The position numbers and the translations under genes are program-made. The notes below the pieces were generated by a model. It had not been told where the DNA came from, ran no database searches, and saw only the letters and a program-made list of their open reading frames with translations. A stretch of DNA of 64,000 nucleotides from Dryococelus australis. Taxonomy: Eukaryota > Arthropoda > Insecta > Phasmatodea > Phasmatidae. This document shows, in pieces, positions 52,094 through 61,412 of this stretch. The stretch's first letter is position 1. Each line of letters opens with the position of its first letter. The stretch covers positions 67,031,760-67,095,759 of the forward strand of contig CM057005.1 in assembly GCA_029891345.1 (NCBI GenBank). The letters are read 5' to 3'.

Positions 52094-52813
52094 CAGCATG
52101 TTGCAAAATTGTATGTCAATACTTCGGGGCAACATTCCTCAGATCTGGAGGATGAAAAAATGTCGCATTAACATAGGTCCACAAACGCCTAGTTTCTTTA
52201 CTACAGCCCGTAATACATAACTTACAGTGTATGGCCCGCGAGTTGGATCATGATACTGTGGAATGCTATCGCAGTGGTAAATAGCAGCCCTATACCTGCC
52301 CCCGAGCCTTGATTTGAATCCACTAAAATGTTATTTGTGGGGTCATTTAAAGGAACTTGTGTATGCAACCACAGTGGACAATGTGGGCACCCTCCGTAAC
52401 CGTATTGAGACGGGTTGCGAAACAATCAGGAATTTTCCAGCGATTCATCAACGCATCCGGCAGACCATGCAATGGCGGGTTGATGCATGTGTTCGTGCTG
52501 ATGGAGGACGTTTTGAACATTTCCTTTAGTACCGACGATAAGCTTTCACACAAGTTTAACTAATTCCTGTGAAGTTCCTACCATTCTAGGTGTAGTGTCG
52601 TAGTGTGAGGTGTCGTGTCATGCAAACGAACGCTGCGATGGCATTCCACAGTAACATGATCCAGCCTGCGGGCCATACACTGTACGTTATGTATTACGGG
52701 CTGTAGTAAAGAAACTAAGCGTTTGCGGACCTATGTTCATGTAACATTTTTTCATCCTCTAGATGTGAGGATTGTTGCCCCGAAGTATTGAAATGAAATT
52801 TTGCAACTCTCTG
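52094..52813 (+). mobile_element. Tc1/mariner-type deletion derivative with long TIRs
   Basis: TA at 52092-52093 and 52814-52815 flank a 720-bp element. Its first about 165 bp and last about 170 bp are inverted repeats of each other, for example CAATACTTCGGGGCAACA with TGTTGCCCCGAAGTATTG, and TCTTTACTACAGCCCGTAAT with its inverse near 52695. Between them only the transposase C-terminus is left. Confidence 0.9.
52305..52529 (+). pseudogene. Residual C-terminus of a Tc1/mariner-like transposase
   Basis: The open segment reads SLDLNPLKCYLWGHLKELVY and continues to RRFEHFL-type ending GGRFEHFL before TAG at 52527-52529. SPDLNPxxxxLWGxLKxxVY...ETIRNxPxIxQRxRQ...RxxxCxxxxGxxFEHxL is the C-terminal signature of arthropod IS630/Tc1-mariner DDE transposases; here the P after the first S is L. 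The upstream catalytic part is deleted and no ATG precedes the segment, so it cannot act alone. The remaining about 75 codons are free of stops, which points to a fairly young deletion copy. Confidence 0.88.
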
Positions 52814-52889
52814 TATAAAAAAAGCTTGTGAAACACTGCATATTTCGGAAATAACCATACACGACAAACACGGGGTGATTGTTCAGAGA

Positions 52890-52932
52890 TTGGATTCAAA
52901 AAGTGTGACGAAACCGCGAATTGACTATAACT
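52890..52932 (+). repeat. Decayed right TIR of subfamily III type
   Basis: GGATTCAAAAAGTGTGACGAA and ACCGCGAATTGACTATA resemble the inverse of the left end of subfamily III at 53484-53520. No body is recognised. Confidence 0.45.
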
Positions 52933-53097
52933 ACTAACGTATTCGCGGTAGTGTGGTATTTACATTTGCGAATGTCGCCACGCACTGGCATTGCAAATGG
53001 CTTGTCTAGAGCTGAACATTAGCCACATTAGCGACCCACAATGGATTTTTCTCGGTACTACATTGTTTTGGGTTTTTCCTGAAGTGATGTGGAGAGC

Positions 53098-53346
53098 GGA
53101 GAGATTTGGGTGGACTCTTGACATCGAGGTCTTGAGAGCAGGCAAAAGGTGAAATGAGGTGAGTGCGGAGCGGTCCCGGAATGCAAAGAGCGGGGGAAAC
53201 GGGAGATACCCGAGGAAACCCGCCGACCAGCAGCGTCATCCGACAAGATTCCAACGTGTGAAAATCCGGGAGAGACCCCGCCGGGAATCGAACCTGGTTC
53301 GCCTAGGTGGGAAGAGAGGAGTCTAACCACTACACCACCGCGGCCC
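53098..53346 (-). mobile_element. tRNA-derived SINE1
   Basis: On minus: head GGCCGCGGTGGTGTAGTGGT, B box GGTTCGATTCCCGG, body TTTTCACACGTTGGAATC, 3' end GATGTCAAGAGTCCACCC. Three overlapping ORFs of 61-90 codons here are by-products of the SINE. Confidence 0.9.
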
Positions 53347-53480
53347 CTTCACCTCAGTATAATTTCCTATTCTGTGACTACACTTCTGTCACCTGGGCAG
53401 CCAACTGCTCTTTAAGGGTTCCCAGCAACTGCGAAAGATTCATTGACAGTTTTTTGAACTCCTCGGTATCAATCTCTTAT

Positions 53481-54172
53481 TGTCCATTTGCGGTTTCTTC
53501 ACACTTTTTCTTTAATCAAACTTTTGAAAAAACACTTTGTATACGACGTGTTTTGTTGTTTCCGTAGCCCATTCAGACCCAGTGTACACAATTGTGTATA
53601 TTACGCACGTGTAGGTAATTTTTGGTTTTTACGGCACACTGCGAAGCTCAGTGACCAATGATCTTACCTGTGGTCAAATGATTCGCAAACCGTCTCAACT
53701 AGTCTAGGTCATAATTGGCTCATAAAACTGTAGCCGGACATATGGCTTACAGCTCATTGGCCGTGGCAACGAAAAAAAGATAAGTGTCGACTTAAGTACA
53801 GCACGCATCATAACATTTATTGATTGCAACACCTTAACACGTAAATTAAAGTGGGTCAGAAAGGGTCAATATCTCGTGTATCAAAAACAGTTTATAAGTG
53901 TCTTAACATAAAAGTACCTTACTTTTGGTTAAATTTAATATTAACTTATATTTTATTTATAAATTATGTTTTCACTTTATAACTAATATGAATAAATACA
54001 GGGACAAGATATGTGTGTTTGTAATGCCTAGTAAGAAATAGTTGTGAAATGCGGTGCGTTGGCCCTTTGGTATAATTTCCTAAGCTTTGTTTGCATGAGG
54101 CGGAGGAATATCCTGGAAGTAGAACTTTAGCAGGCCTTCAGAAAAGTCGGAAGTAACCGTGAATGGAGTATA
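53481..54172 (+). mobile_element. GTTCACG-TIR subfamily III element with piggyBac-like insertion
   Basis: Left end GTCCATTTGCGGTTTCTTC and ACTTTTTCTTTAATCAAAC; the host sequence is interrupted after GTTGTTTCC and resumes with TCTCGTGTATCAAAAACAG. Right end GAGGCGGAGGAATATCCTGG, GGCCTTCAGAAAAGTCGG, AAGTAACCGTGAATGG. A segment around the GTGCGCACGAATG block is deleted. Confidence 0.82.
53575..53869 (+). mobile_element. piggyBac-like MITE nested in a subfamily III element
   Basis: GCCCATTCAGACCCAGTGTA, TTACGCACGTGTAGGTAA, GGTTTTTACGGCACACTGCG, CAGCACGCATCATAACA and AAAGTGGGTCAGAAAGGGTC. The flanking TTAA copies are mutated (TAGCCC left, TCAA right), but the host element continues on both sides. 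Confidence 0.8.
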
Positions 54173-55132
54173 CACAAAGTAGTCTGCGCTACCACCTTCA
54201 TAAATAAAATAATAAAATCAAACCTGAGGCTGAGTTAGTATAATATCAGAAGAGAGAAACGACAGGGTTATTTATTGCATATTTATGCTATGTGAATATA
54301 ATATATACTTTGTTTAGGATTACGAGCGTCTGTTCCCACTGCGTAGTACTCCATACCCGCTAAACATGCTTCTGCCCATTTGATAAGATCGGAAAACGTG
54401 ACCTAGGGGAAATATAGCGACCACCAGCCTTGCCCAGTGGGAAAACTTCCAACTGATCACGTAGCATTGTTCTGGCGTGAATCACTGCAAGACAGATACG
54501 ACTGGATCTCGTCCAAATTACTTCTTGAAGAGGGGGGAGAGGGTAACCAACCTTACATCAAAGAAGATGCCTGCTCTTATTTCGTAAATAACCAACTAAC
54601 TTCTTCAAACGGAAACTGCCTTCAGATGATATAGTTTTCTTGAATAAGGCGTGCACCCTCTATCTCAGACATCTTATCTCTGCATAAAATATGGTCACGT
54701 CTCGATAAAGACTTTGTCTAAGGCCTTTTTGTGCTTACGAAGTCAGTAGGCAGCTTAGTGTTTTTCTTCTGACCGCTCAAAAACGCCTTTAAAATAAGTT
54801 CGTAAGTGCACGCGGTAATCTAATGTATTATGCTTGTTGAAGTAAACATGTTTAAAACAGCGCATGCCTTCAAAGTTTCCAATCCTCACTCTACTATAAT
54901 TTTAATGTGAATTGACGGAAGACGCGTCAACCAAATACCTAAGATTTGATTAGTGGCACTAAGGATCGTACCAATCGCATAACTGAAGCATAGAGTTGTT
55001 ACGTATACATAGCAGTTACAGTTTTGCACGACCACATCGAATTGTTGTATTTTTTAAATTTTATTCTACAATGTTTATATTTTTATTTTGAGTTATCGCC
55101 ATTCTGGCCAATATTTCTACAAATAAAAATTG
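54173..55132. other. Unassigned 1-kb stretch
   Basis: AT-rich ends, mixed middle. The 65-codon + ORF (54437-54634) has no recognisable domain. No bounded repeat seen. Confidence 0.45.
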
Positions 55133-55350
55133 TATAGGCTATTCACGGTCAACTGAGCAATTTGAAAGCCCTACTGAAGCTATACTTGTATGCATATTTA
55201 TGAATTCTTCCACCATGCGAATTGAACCTGATCTCTTCATTCACACATTTGTCAAGTGAAACTGAACTTATTAGAAAAGTTAATAGTTCACAAATGTGCT
55301 AATTCTTACACATATATGCATTAAGAAAAAGATAAAAGCACAAGAAATTG
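55133..55350 (-). mobile_element. GTTCACG-TIR subfamily I left half, cut by the Ty3 relic
   Basis: TATAGGCTATTCACGGTCAA, CCCTACTGAAGCTATACTTG, TTCATTCACACATTTGTCAA then AAGAAAAAGATAAAAGCACA are the left half in reverse orientation. At about 55350 it changes directly into the retroelement relic, and the right half is not found beyond it. Confidence 0.8.
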
Positions 55351-55355
55351 TTTCA

Positions 55356-57460
55356 GTATCGCTCCGTCTAACATTACAAACTTGACCTCCAGCTCTCGAG
55401 CCTTCCCACGTGAAGAAAAACACCGGATAGCAACGTGCAACACTGGACAATGTGAACAATCGTCGACTTCGCCCGATGGACTTGCCGATAAATCTGAAAG
55501 ACCCATCATTGATCGTATTCAGAATCCTGTTGGAGCCTTCCTAACATTTCTGTAGCTTCAGGAAGTACCCATTTTGTCTCTGGAGGTTGTATAACAACAC
55601 CAGTCGTCCTCCTTGAAACAACTCGCCCGACATTCTCCTAACTATCGCGTCTTCATCCTGTCACTATTTATTCTGCACTGCTGTCGAGCAAAATCATGAA
55701 TGCCAACAAGTCTGATATGTAATTCGCTGGCATAATCAGGGGCAGCAGCTTTATCTTATGTCGATCGGCCAAAGAGCAGACCACTGGGGAGGCCTAGCTC
55801 TCTTCCAAACAGCATCCTTCATGGTGTTAATCTTGTTGACTCTTGAACTTCTGAGCGGTAAGCAAGAAGAAACAATGACACCTTTGAATCCCAGTCATTT
55901 TGGTTGTCTGCCTCAAAGATCGACAATACTGCTTAAGAGTCTGGTTAAGCCTCTTAACCATTCCATCCGACTGAGGGTGTAAGGCTGTAGTCCTAGTCTT
56001 TTTCATACCCAGAATTTTCGTCACCTCCTGGAAGACCGCACCTTCAAAGTTTCTACCCTCATCAGAATGGAGATCTAGTGGCTCCCCAAACCTCAAGAAG
56101 ACGTGTTCTATGAGTACCTCAGCCACAGTACGTGCTTCCTGGTTAGGGAGGGAAATGACCACAGGCCACTAAGTAAAATAATTTTGAGCCACTAGTAGAT
56201 ACCGATTACCTCTCTCTGCGACAGGGAAAGTACCCATAGTTTCTCCTGCCATCCTCTTGAATGGGGCTCCGACAGCCATTTTCTTCCCACATTAATAATG
56301 GCTGCAAATTGGGATCATTCAGCTGATTTTTTCTAATATCCGCATCACTCCAGGTAGGTGTCCAATCACAAGATAGAGAACCTTGATTTCTTGTCCTGCA
56401 TACCTTTAGCGATTCACCACTCTTTTATTCCTGGTATTCACAATGAAGAAGGAATGACCCACATGGCCTTCTAGAAAGTGCATCTGCATTGCTGTGAAGG
56501 CGTCTAGTCCTGTGCTGTATTTCAAAATCATATTCTTGAATATACTGTATTCACCAGGCTATTTGACTTTCGCGGTTCTTAGAATAAAATGTCTGCCATA
56601 AAGGTAACAGCAGAACTGTGAAATTACATCTACCATTCCCAGAAGCTCCTTGCATGTAACACAGTAATTTATTTCAGACTTATGCAATGCCTTACTGATT
56701 TCAAGTTGGCCAACGCCACTTTTTGGAATACAGAGTCTACAAGTGATAGATGCTCTTCAAATGTCCTCTGTGCCACAAGAATGTAATCTATGTAAACCTC
56801 ACATATAGTTAAAGGCTGGATTTTTTTCATTAGGCATTCGAAGGTGTCAGGGGCATGAAATAGCTCGAAACGTATAATTTTAAACTGCCAGGTTCCTTCC
56901 CCTTGGACACAAAATGCAGTCTTCTCTTGGTCCTCTGGGGCCACCTCACCCTACCAGTACCCACTCCTCATGTCCAAAGTAGTAAACTACTGCGAACCTG
57001 CTAAACTGTTCAGTTTGCCCTCTATCCTTGGAAGTGGATAAGAGTATTTCTTTGTCACATTATTAAGCTAGCGATAATCTACACAAAACCTCAGTAAGCC
57101 AAATTTCTTCTTAACATGTGCAATGGGTGACGACCATGGACTAACTGATGATTTATCTAACTCCCTCATTTCCTTACGAATTCCCTCAATTCCCTCATGC
57201 GAAGCTAGTGGCAGTCATCTTGGTAGCTGCTTTATGGGCCTGGCATCTCCTGTATCAACATTATGGCAGTTCATGATAGTCCTGCAAAGGTCATTTGGTC
57301 CACACGAGAAGGCATCCACATTTCTCTGCAGTAATTCAGAAACAGCCTTCTCCTAACACCAGTTAAGATTTCCCTTTGTTCTTACTAGCAGTTCCTCCAG
57401 TACTTCTGGTAAATTACATTATATTTGTTTTACTCTAGAATCTTCTGGGACATTTGGAAG
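55356..57460 (-). pseudogene. Ty3/gypsy pol relic (RT, RNase H end, integrase)
   Basis: From high to low coordinates: an RT segment at 56669-56944 with FELFHAPDTFECLMKK and VYIDYILV (the catalytic YxDD-type box reads YIDYI, so the aspartate pair is altered); an RNase H/connection end near 56440-56590 with HSNADALSRRP; and an integrase core at 55827-56162 with FGEPLDLHSDEGRNFEG and TALHPQSDGMVKRLNQTL (usual HSDQGxxF and HPQSDG boxes, Q replaced by E). Numerous stops separate these blocks, and the RNase H catalytic part looks deleted. Not functional. Confidence 0.85.
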
Positions 57461-57559
57461 TTCAGGTGCGAGTTGCTTGCAAACACCTATCACGGCCCTC
57501 TCCTCAAGACGAATGGCACTATCAGCAAATTAATCATTCTGACTGGAAAACTGCCAGAA

Positions 57560-58015
57560 ATATAAGAGACCAAAGTCATTGCTGCAACAACTTTACCTTA
57601 CAGGACACCAATCCTCTCGGATATACTACTGGGCAGCTAACTGGGGAAGACAAATCATGCCATGTTAACACCACCAACTCTGTACAGACTACCCCTAGCA
57701 CACCAAGTCGAGTAACGATACAGCACCCCAGCGTATGTAGTATATCAAGCTCCAAAATGCAATCATCATATATTCCTGCTATGAAAACATGATGCTCTAT
57801 GCTATGGTCACCAAGCCTCAAGATCACTTTTCTCTTGCTGATAACTGGTGTGGTTTCACCTGTTACTGTAGTAAAAATAGCACAATTCCATGTTGTCGTT
57901 GGGCGATTGCTGGGAGGAGGGCTGGCAGATGTCTGGTCGTACTACTGTTATGGTCGCTCCTGTGTCGACGACCATTTGGCAAGGAGCATCATTTAGGCAC
58001 TCCTCCACCAGTATT
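57560..58015 (-). pseudogene. Ty3/gypsy protease relic
   Basis: Near 57970-57990 (minus) the retropepsin box VDTGAT is visible in CQMVVDTGATITVV. Further along, ILRLGDHSIEHHVFIAGIYD and CILELDILHTLGC (the ILGxDxL-type second motif) lie at 57700-57827. A frame break separates the two. Position between the gag zinc knuckle and RT supports the call. Confidence 0.8.
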
Positions 58016-58169
58016 GCATCCTAATCCTGTTTCACCGATCGTGCATGTAAGAACATTGGGGCCTTCCCTTCAGCAGTCACCACCCTTCGCCCCCTTAGAT
58101 CGGTGTTTACAAGTTTTCCGAATGAGTTGTATTCTCACTTGCGTCTTGCTGCCTCTTTCTCCCACTGCT

Positions 58170-59141
58170 GCTGCTGTGGGCAGTAGGCTCTCATGTGCCC
58201 TGGCTGTCTACATTACCACCAGCACTCCAGCCATTTAGGTGTAAGGAGTTGGGGGGGGGAGGGCGAAGCTCTGTAGCACAGACCCTGGAAGCAATGTTCC
58301 TTATGGCCATCTGAATCTCCTTTGGTTTCTTCATTACTCTGCCTCCATCGCCTTCGTTCAGCATCATTGTCCATAGCGGACGTCGGGCTACTGCTCCCTG
58401 TCTTGCTGACTCCAGCTCCAATGTTCAGGCCAGGGTGTCCCACATGTTGTGGGGTGCAGCCAGACGTACTGCTTGTCGTACCTCTGTGTTGGCAATGGTA
58501 TCGATGAAAAAGCCGACTGCCATTATGTCACGCACCTCTTCGGGACACCCCTCCAGAGATATCCCAATGAGATAGATGGGAGAGCCGCACAATGTCTTGC
58601 CATAGATCCTGTAGTGACTCCACTGGTCGCAAGGTGCGGTTTCCCAGTTGGGTGTGGTGGGCATCTCCCATATATTAGTCTGAAACATTGCTCCAAGGCC
58701 AACACCAGTGTGGGGTACTCCAGCTGATGTCGCTCCGGCAGAGATTGTAGTATACTCAGTGAGGGGCCTCTCAGAACTGCAGCAATGTAGTAAGCCTGCT
58801 ATTCGGTTGTCCAGCCATTAAGATCAGCGACTATTTCAAACTAGTGTTGGGACTCCCGCAAAGAATTCTGGCCATCGTAAGGGGCAAGTTTAATTGAGAC
58901 CTTCCCCTCCCCAATCCTGGCTGCATGACACCAATGCCACAAAGCTGCTTGCTATCCTCCGAGGTCGCTGAGTTAGTGACGACTTGTACTGCTTCCCCAC
59001 CGCGGCTGCAGGTGTGATGATAGTGGCACTACGTTGTTGAAGAAATTCCTCCATCTGCTTCTCTACTGCGATGATATTCTGTATCATTTCATTCTCGACA
59101 CTGTCCATCCTTTCATTTACACTTTCAATCTTCTTGTCCAT
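58170..59141 (-). pseudogene. Ty3/gypsy gag relic
   Basis: The segment starting MDKKIESVNERMDSVENEM (59141) is a heptad-rich coiled coil as in the N-terminal part of many gypsy gags. 58425-58688 gives GCPEEVRDIMAVGFFIDTIA and EVRQAVRLAAP, matching the capsid C-terminal region. Near 58170-58215 a CCHC knuckle remnant (CRQPGHMRAYC, with a stop just before it) precedes a Gln-rich tail. Frameshifts divide the pieces. Confidence 0.8.
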
Positions 59142-59145
59142 GTAA

Positions 59146-59795
59146 TCAACTCTTTAATTCACTAACTTGCAAATGCCTTCTATTTTCCTGTCATCATTAG
59201 TAGTGTATATTAGAAGGTCCGGCACCAGGATTCATAATTCATCTCGTTGCTCCGACAGCCACCATCTTGGATAATGCCATTTCTAGCCACCATATTGGAT
59301 TGCAACATTTCTGGTCAACTCCTTGGATTATGACATTTCTGGCAGACATATTAGATTGTATCATTTTCAGCAGCCATCTATTTTCTGTCGGTCATCTTGG
59401 ATGACATCACTTCTGGCATCTGTCTTGTTTCTGGTCCGCCATATTGTTTCCCAATTACTCCCATTTGTTAGAATACCATCTTGTCTCTAATGACCACCTT
59501 AAAAAATGACAATCAAAAATTTTTCTCAGAATTTCCCCTTTTTCCCTTCGAAATTCCACTTTTTCCCTTTTTGTGCAAAAGCATCAGGTGCATAGGAATA
59601 GGATGATATTGCTAAGACAATAGTCACTCAATTCCGCCATCTTAAAAATTCAAACTAACCACGAAAAAAATTCCAGCAACACCATATTGGATTTAGCCTC
59701 CAACATTGACTCCACTAGCCAACTTTCGGACTTATTACCCTTTTTAGTAATTTTTTTTCTGCTCCACCTCTCTCGCATGACGTCACAAACTCTTC
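59146..59795. repeat. CCATCTTGGAT-type degenerate repeat and unassigned sequence
   Basis: At about 59262-59450 the motif GCCACCATATTGGATTG with CATTTCTGG recurs five to six times at roughly 35-45-bp spacing with heavy divergence; GCCATC and CACCATATTGGA recur to 59700. It lies on the 5' side of the Ty3 relic, where a leader or LTR remnant would be, but no direct repeat partner is found. Confidence 0.5.
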
Positions 59796-60108
59796 ATCGA
59801 TGGACATTGCAAGTTCGGACAGGTCACCACGACCCAGACTTTCTGGTATTACTACTACATGATGTCACACACCTTTAGTCCATGACCCATACTTGTTTAT
59901 CTCGGAACACATTACAGGTTCGGACAGGTAATCACAGCCCAGACTTACTGTCGCCACTAGCCTATCGCGACTTTCATGTCGCTTCGAGATAGTAAGGTCC
60001 TCTTGGTACAGGCTTGCTATTTGTAAAATTTTGATTAGAACTGGTGGAATTCGAACCCACATCACCCCTCCTAGCGACTAGATACTTTACCATTAAGATA
60101 CCACACCA
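59796..60108 (-). mobile_element. tRNA-derived SINE (SINE3)
   Basis: The minus-strand head has A box TATCTTAATGGTA (plus 60088-60100) and B box GGGTTCGAATTCC (plus 60046-60058), 29 nt apart, in a 71-nt tRNA-like segment. The T-arm pairs (GTGGG with TCCAC), but the acceptor stem does not, so it is not a tRNA gene. The body contains GTCTGGGCTGTGATTACCTG and again GTCTGGGTCGTGGTGACCTG about 110 bp further on, an internal duplication. Confidence 0.72.
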
Positions 60109-60182
60109 AACAAACTCAATTATTGATATGCTATATGAATGAATCTTTGCACCAAGTATTTCAGAATTCCACTGCCAGATAC

Positions 60183-60240
60183 ATGTCACCCCGAGATAGA
60201 ATGACCCACTCGGTACAGGCCCTGACTTTCAATCATATTT
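60183..60240 (-). repeat. SINE3 body fragment
   Basis: CCGAGATAGAATGACCCACT and CGGTACAGGCCCTGAC parallel 59986-60015 (CGAGATAGTAAGGTCC, TTGGTACAGGC). Only this short block is preserved. Confidence 0.5.
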
Positions 60241-60740
60241 TTTCAAAAAATATTTCAAAGTAACCACGATGCTTATAAGGGTTTTTTTTTTCTTTTTGCA
60301 AAATCTTTAAAGGTCGTAAATGTGTTCCTAAAGGGTAATGCAAGTATTTTATATCATCCAAAGTGCTATTAATGTGTGTCAAAAAATTTTAATAGCAACT
60401 TTATAGTTTTTAAAACCTAAACCCCATTTAAAAAACATGGGAGTAATTATTTTAAAACCAAATTTCATCAAACAGTATATTCAAAATTATATTGTAACGA
60501 AATATTCTCAAACAATATATTCGAAAGTATTTTCAAAACCGAAAATCGACCTTATGAACATCATAGGATCTACAACTACATAATAAAAAAACAGTATAAG
60601 GAACAACCAATGTTTTTATTGTACATGAATTACAAACCCATGTATATTGCTGCAGTTTATGTCCACCACATATAATATCAGCGAAACAACATGGCCCCCA
60701 CAGCACATGTATTTGATATCCATTTTGTATCATTAATGTA
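60241..60740. other. AT-rich unassigned stretch
   Basis: The minus-strand frame at 60533-60781 is open but unrecognised. No repeat boundaries seen. Confidence 0.4.
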
Positions 60741-61117
60741 TCAACGGTCTCGCAGCTCATGCATCGCCTGTAGAGCACCATCCATCATAGAAGCTTGCTC
60801 TTCCATAACATGCCTTATGTGACATATTTCTGGGTTCCACGGACAGTTGTCAGGACTTCTTAGTGTTGACAGACAATTTGAATCCCATGTACCGCATACT
60901 GCACCATTGTTCGATGATAGAGTCCATGATGCCAAATCTCCATTGGTTAGGTATTCGGGTGTATGTAGTCGATTCGAAGGCCTTAGCGAGATTCGAGGCA
61001 TTGGTTCAAACATTAAAGGTGATGTCAATGGTGACTGCAATGATTTCTTCTTCTGAGCAAAACTATTTGGCTTAGGAACTGAGTCAGCTCCCCATCAAAA
61101 ACCTCATCCTGAGACAT
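60741..61117 (-). pseudogene. Unassigned decayed reading region downstream of the DNA polymerase relic
   Basis: An ATG at 61117 (minus) begins MSQDEVFDGELTQFLSQ and meets a stop after about 30 codons. A second frame (61040-60741) stays open for 99 codons, and a third carries protein-like blocks. This suggests one former coding region with frameshifts. It starts about 300 bp beyond the polymerase stop on the same strand. I do not recognise the family; a structural or accessory gene of the same viral or Polinton-like element is possible. Confidence 0.35.
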
Positions 61118-61412
61118 CTTGCTATGACGACGACGAACACAAGAATGATGTTGTGGAATAACTGTCCATGCTATTTATTTATGTAGACTCCCTCTCTCCA
61201 GCGACAATCAGCACAAAGGTCAAACATAGAGATAACAAATATAGTTGTCCTTTGTGTCTTTCATATCCACCCAGCTGTCTTTGGATTTTTGTTTCCCCTC
61301 TCCTCTTGCTCCCAGCAAGCTACCGAAGTAGACTTCTCTGGAATGGCCATCTGGATCATTGGGTACTAATCCCTACCACAAGAAGGCGAGATCTCATCAC
61401 AAGTCAAAATCT

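Larger units (their letters stand above)
55356..59145 (-). mobile_element. Ty3/gypsy-type retrotransposon relic, no LTRs seen
   Basis: Remnants in the order expected for Ty3/gypsy on the minus strand: gag (coiled coil, capsid-like segment, zinc knuckle), protease, reverse transcriptase, RNase H end, integrase. All are broken by stops and frameshifts. No flanking direct repeats resembling LTRs or a primer binding site were found. The 3' side ends against half a MITE, so the copy is truncated. The domain order (RT before IN) separates it from copia. Confidence 0.85.

Noticed and set aside
55758-55982. 74-codon ORF on +
   Set aside because: Antisense to the integrase relic.
57454-58727. Several + strand ORFs (up to 149 codons)
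   Set aside because: Antisense shadows of the Ty3 gag/protease relic on the minus strand.
60038-60108. tRNA gene on -
   Set aside because: A and B boxes and a T-arm are present, but the acceptor stem does not pair and the body continues as a SINE.
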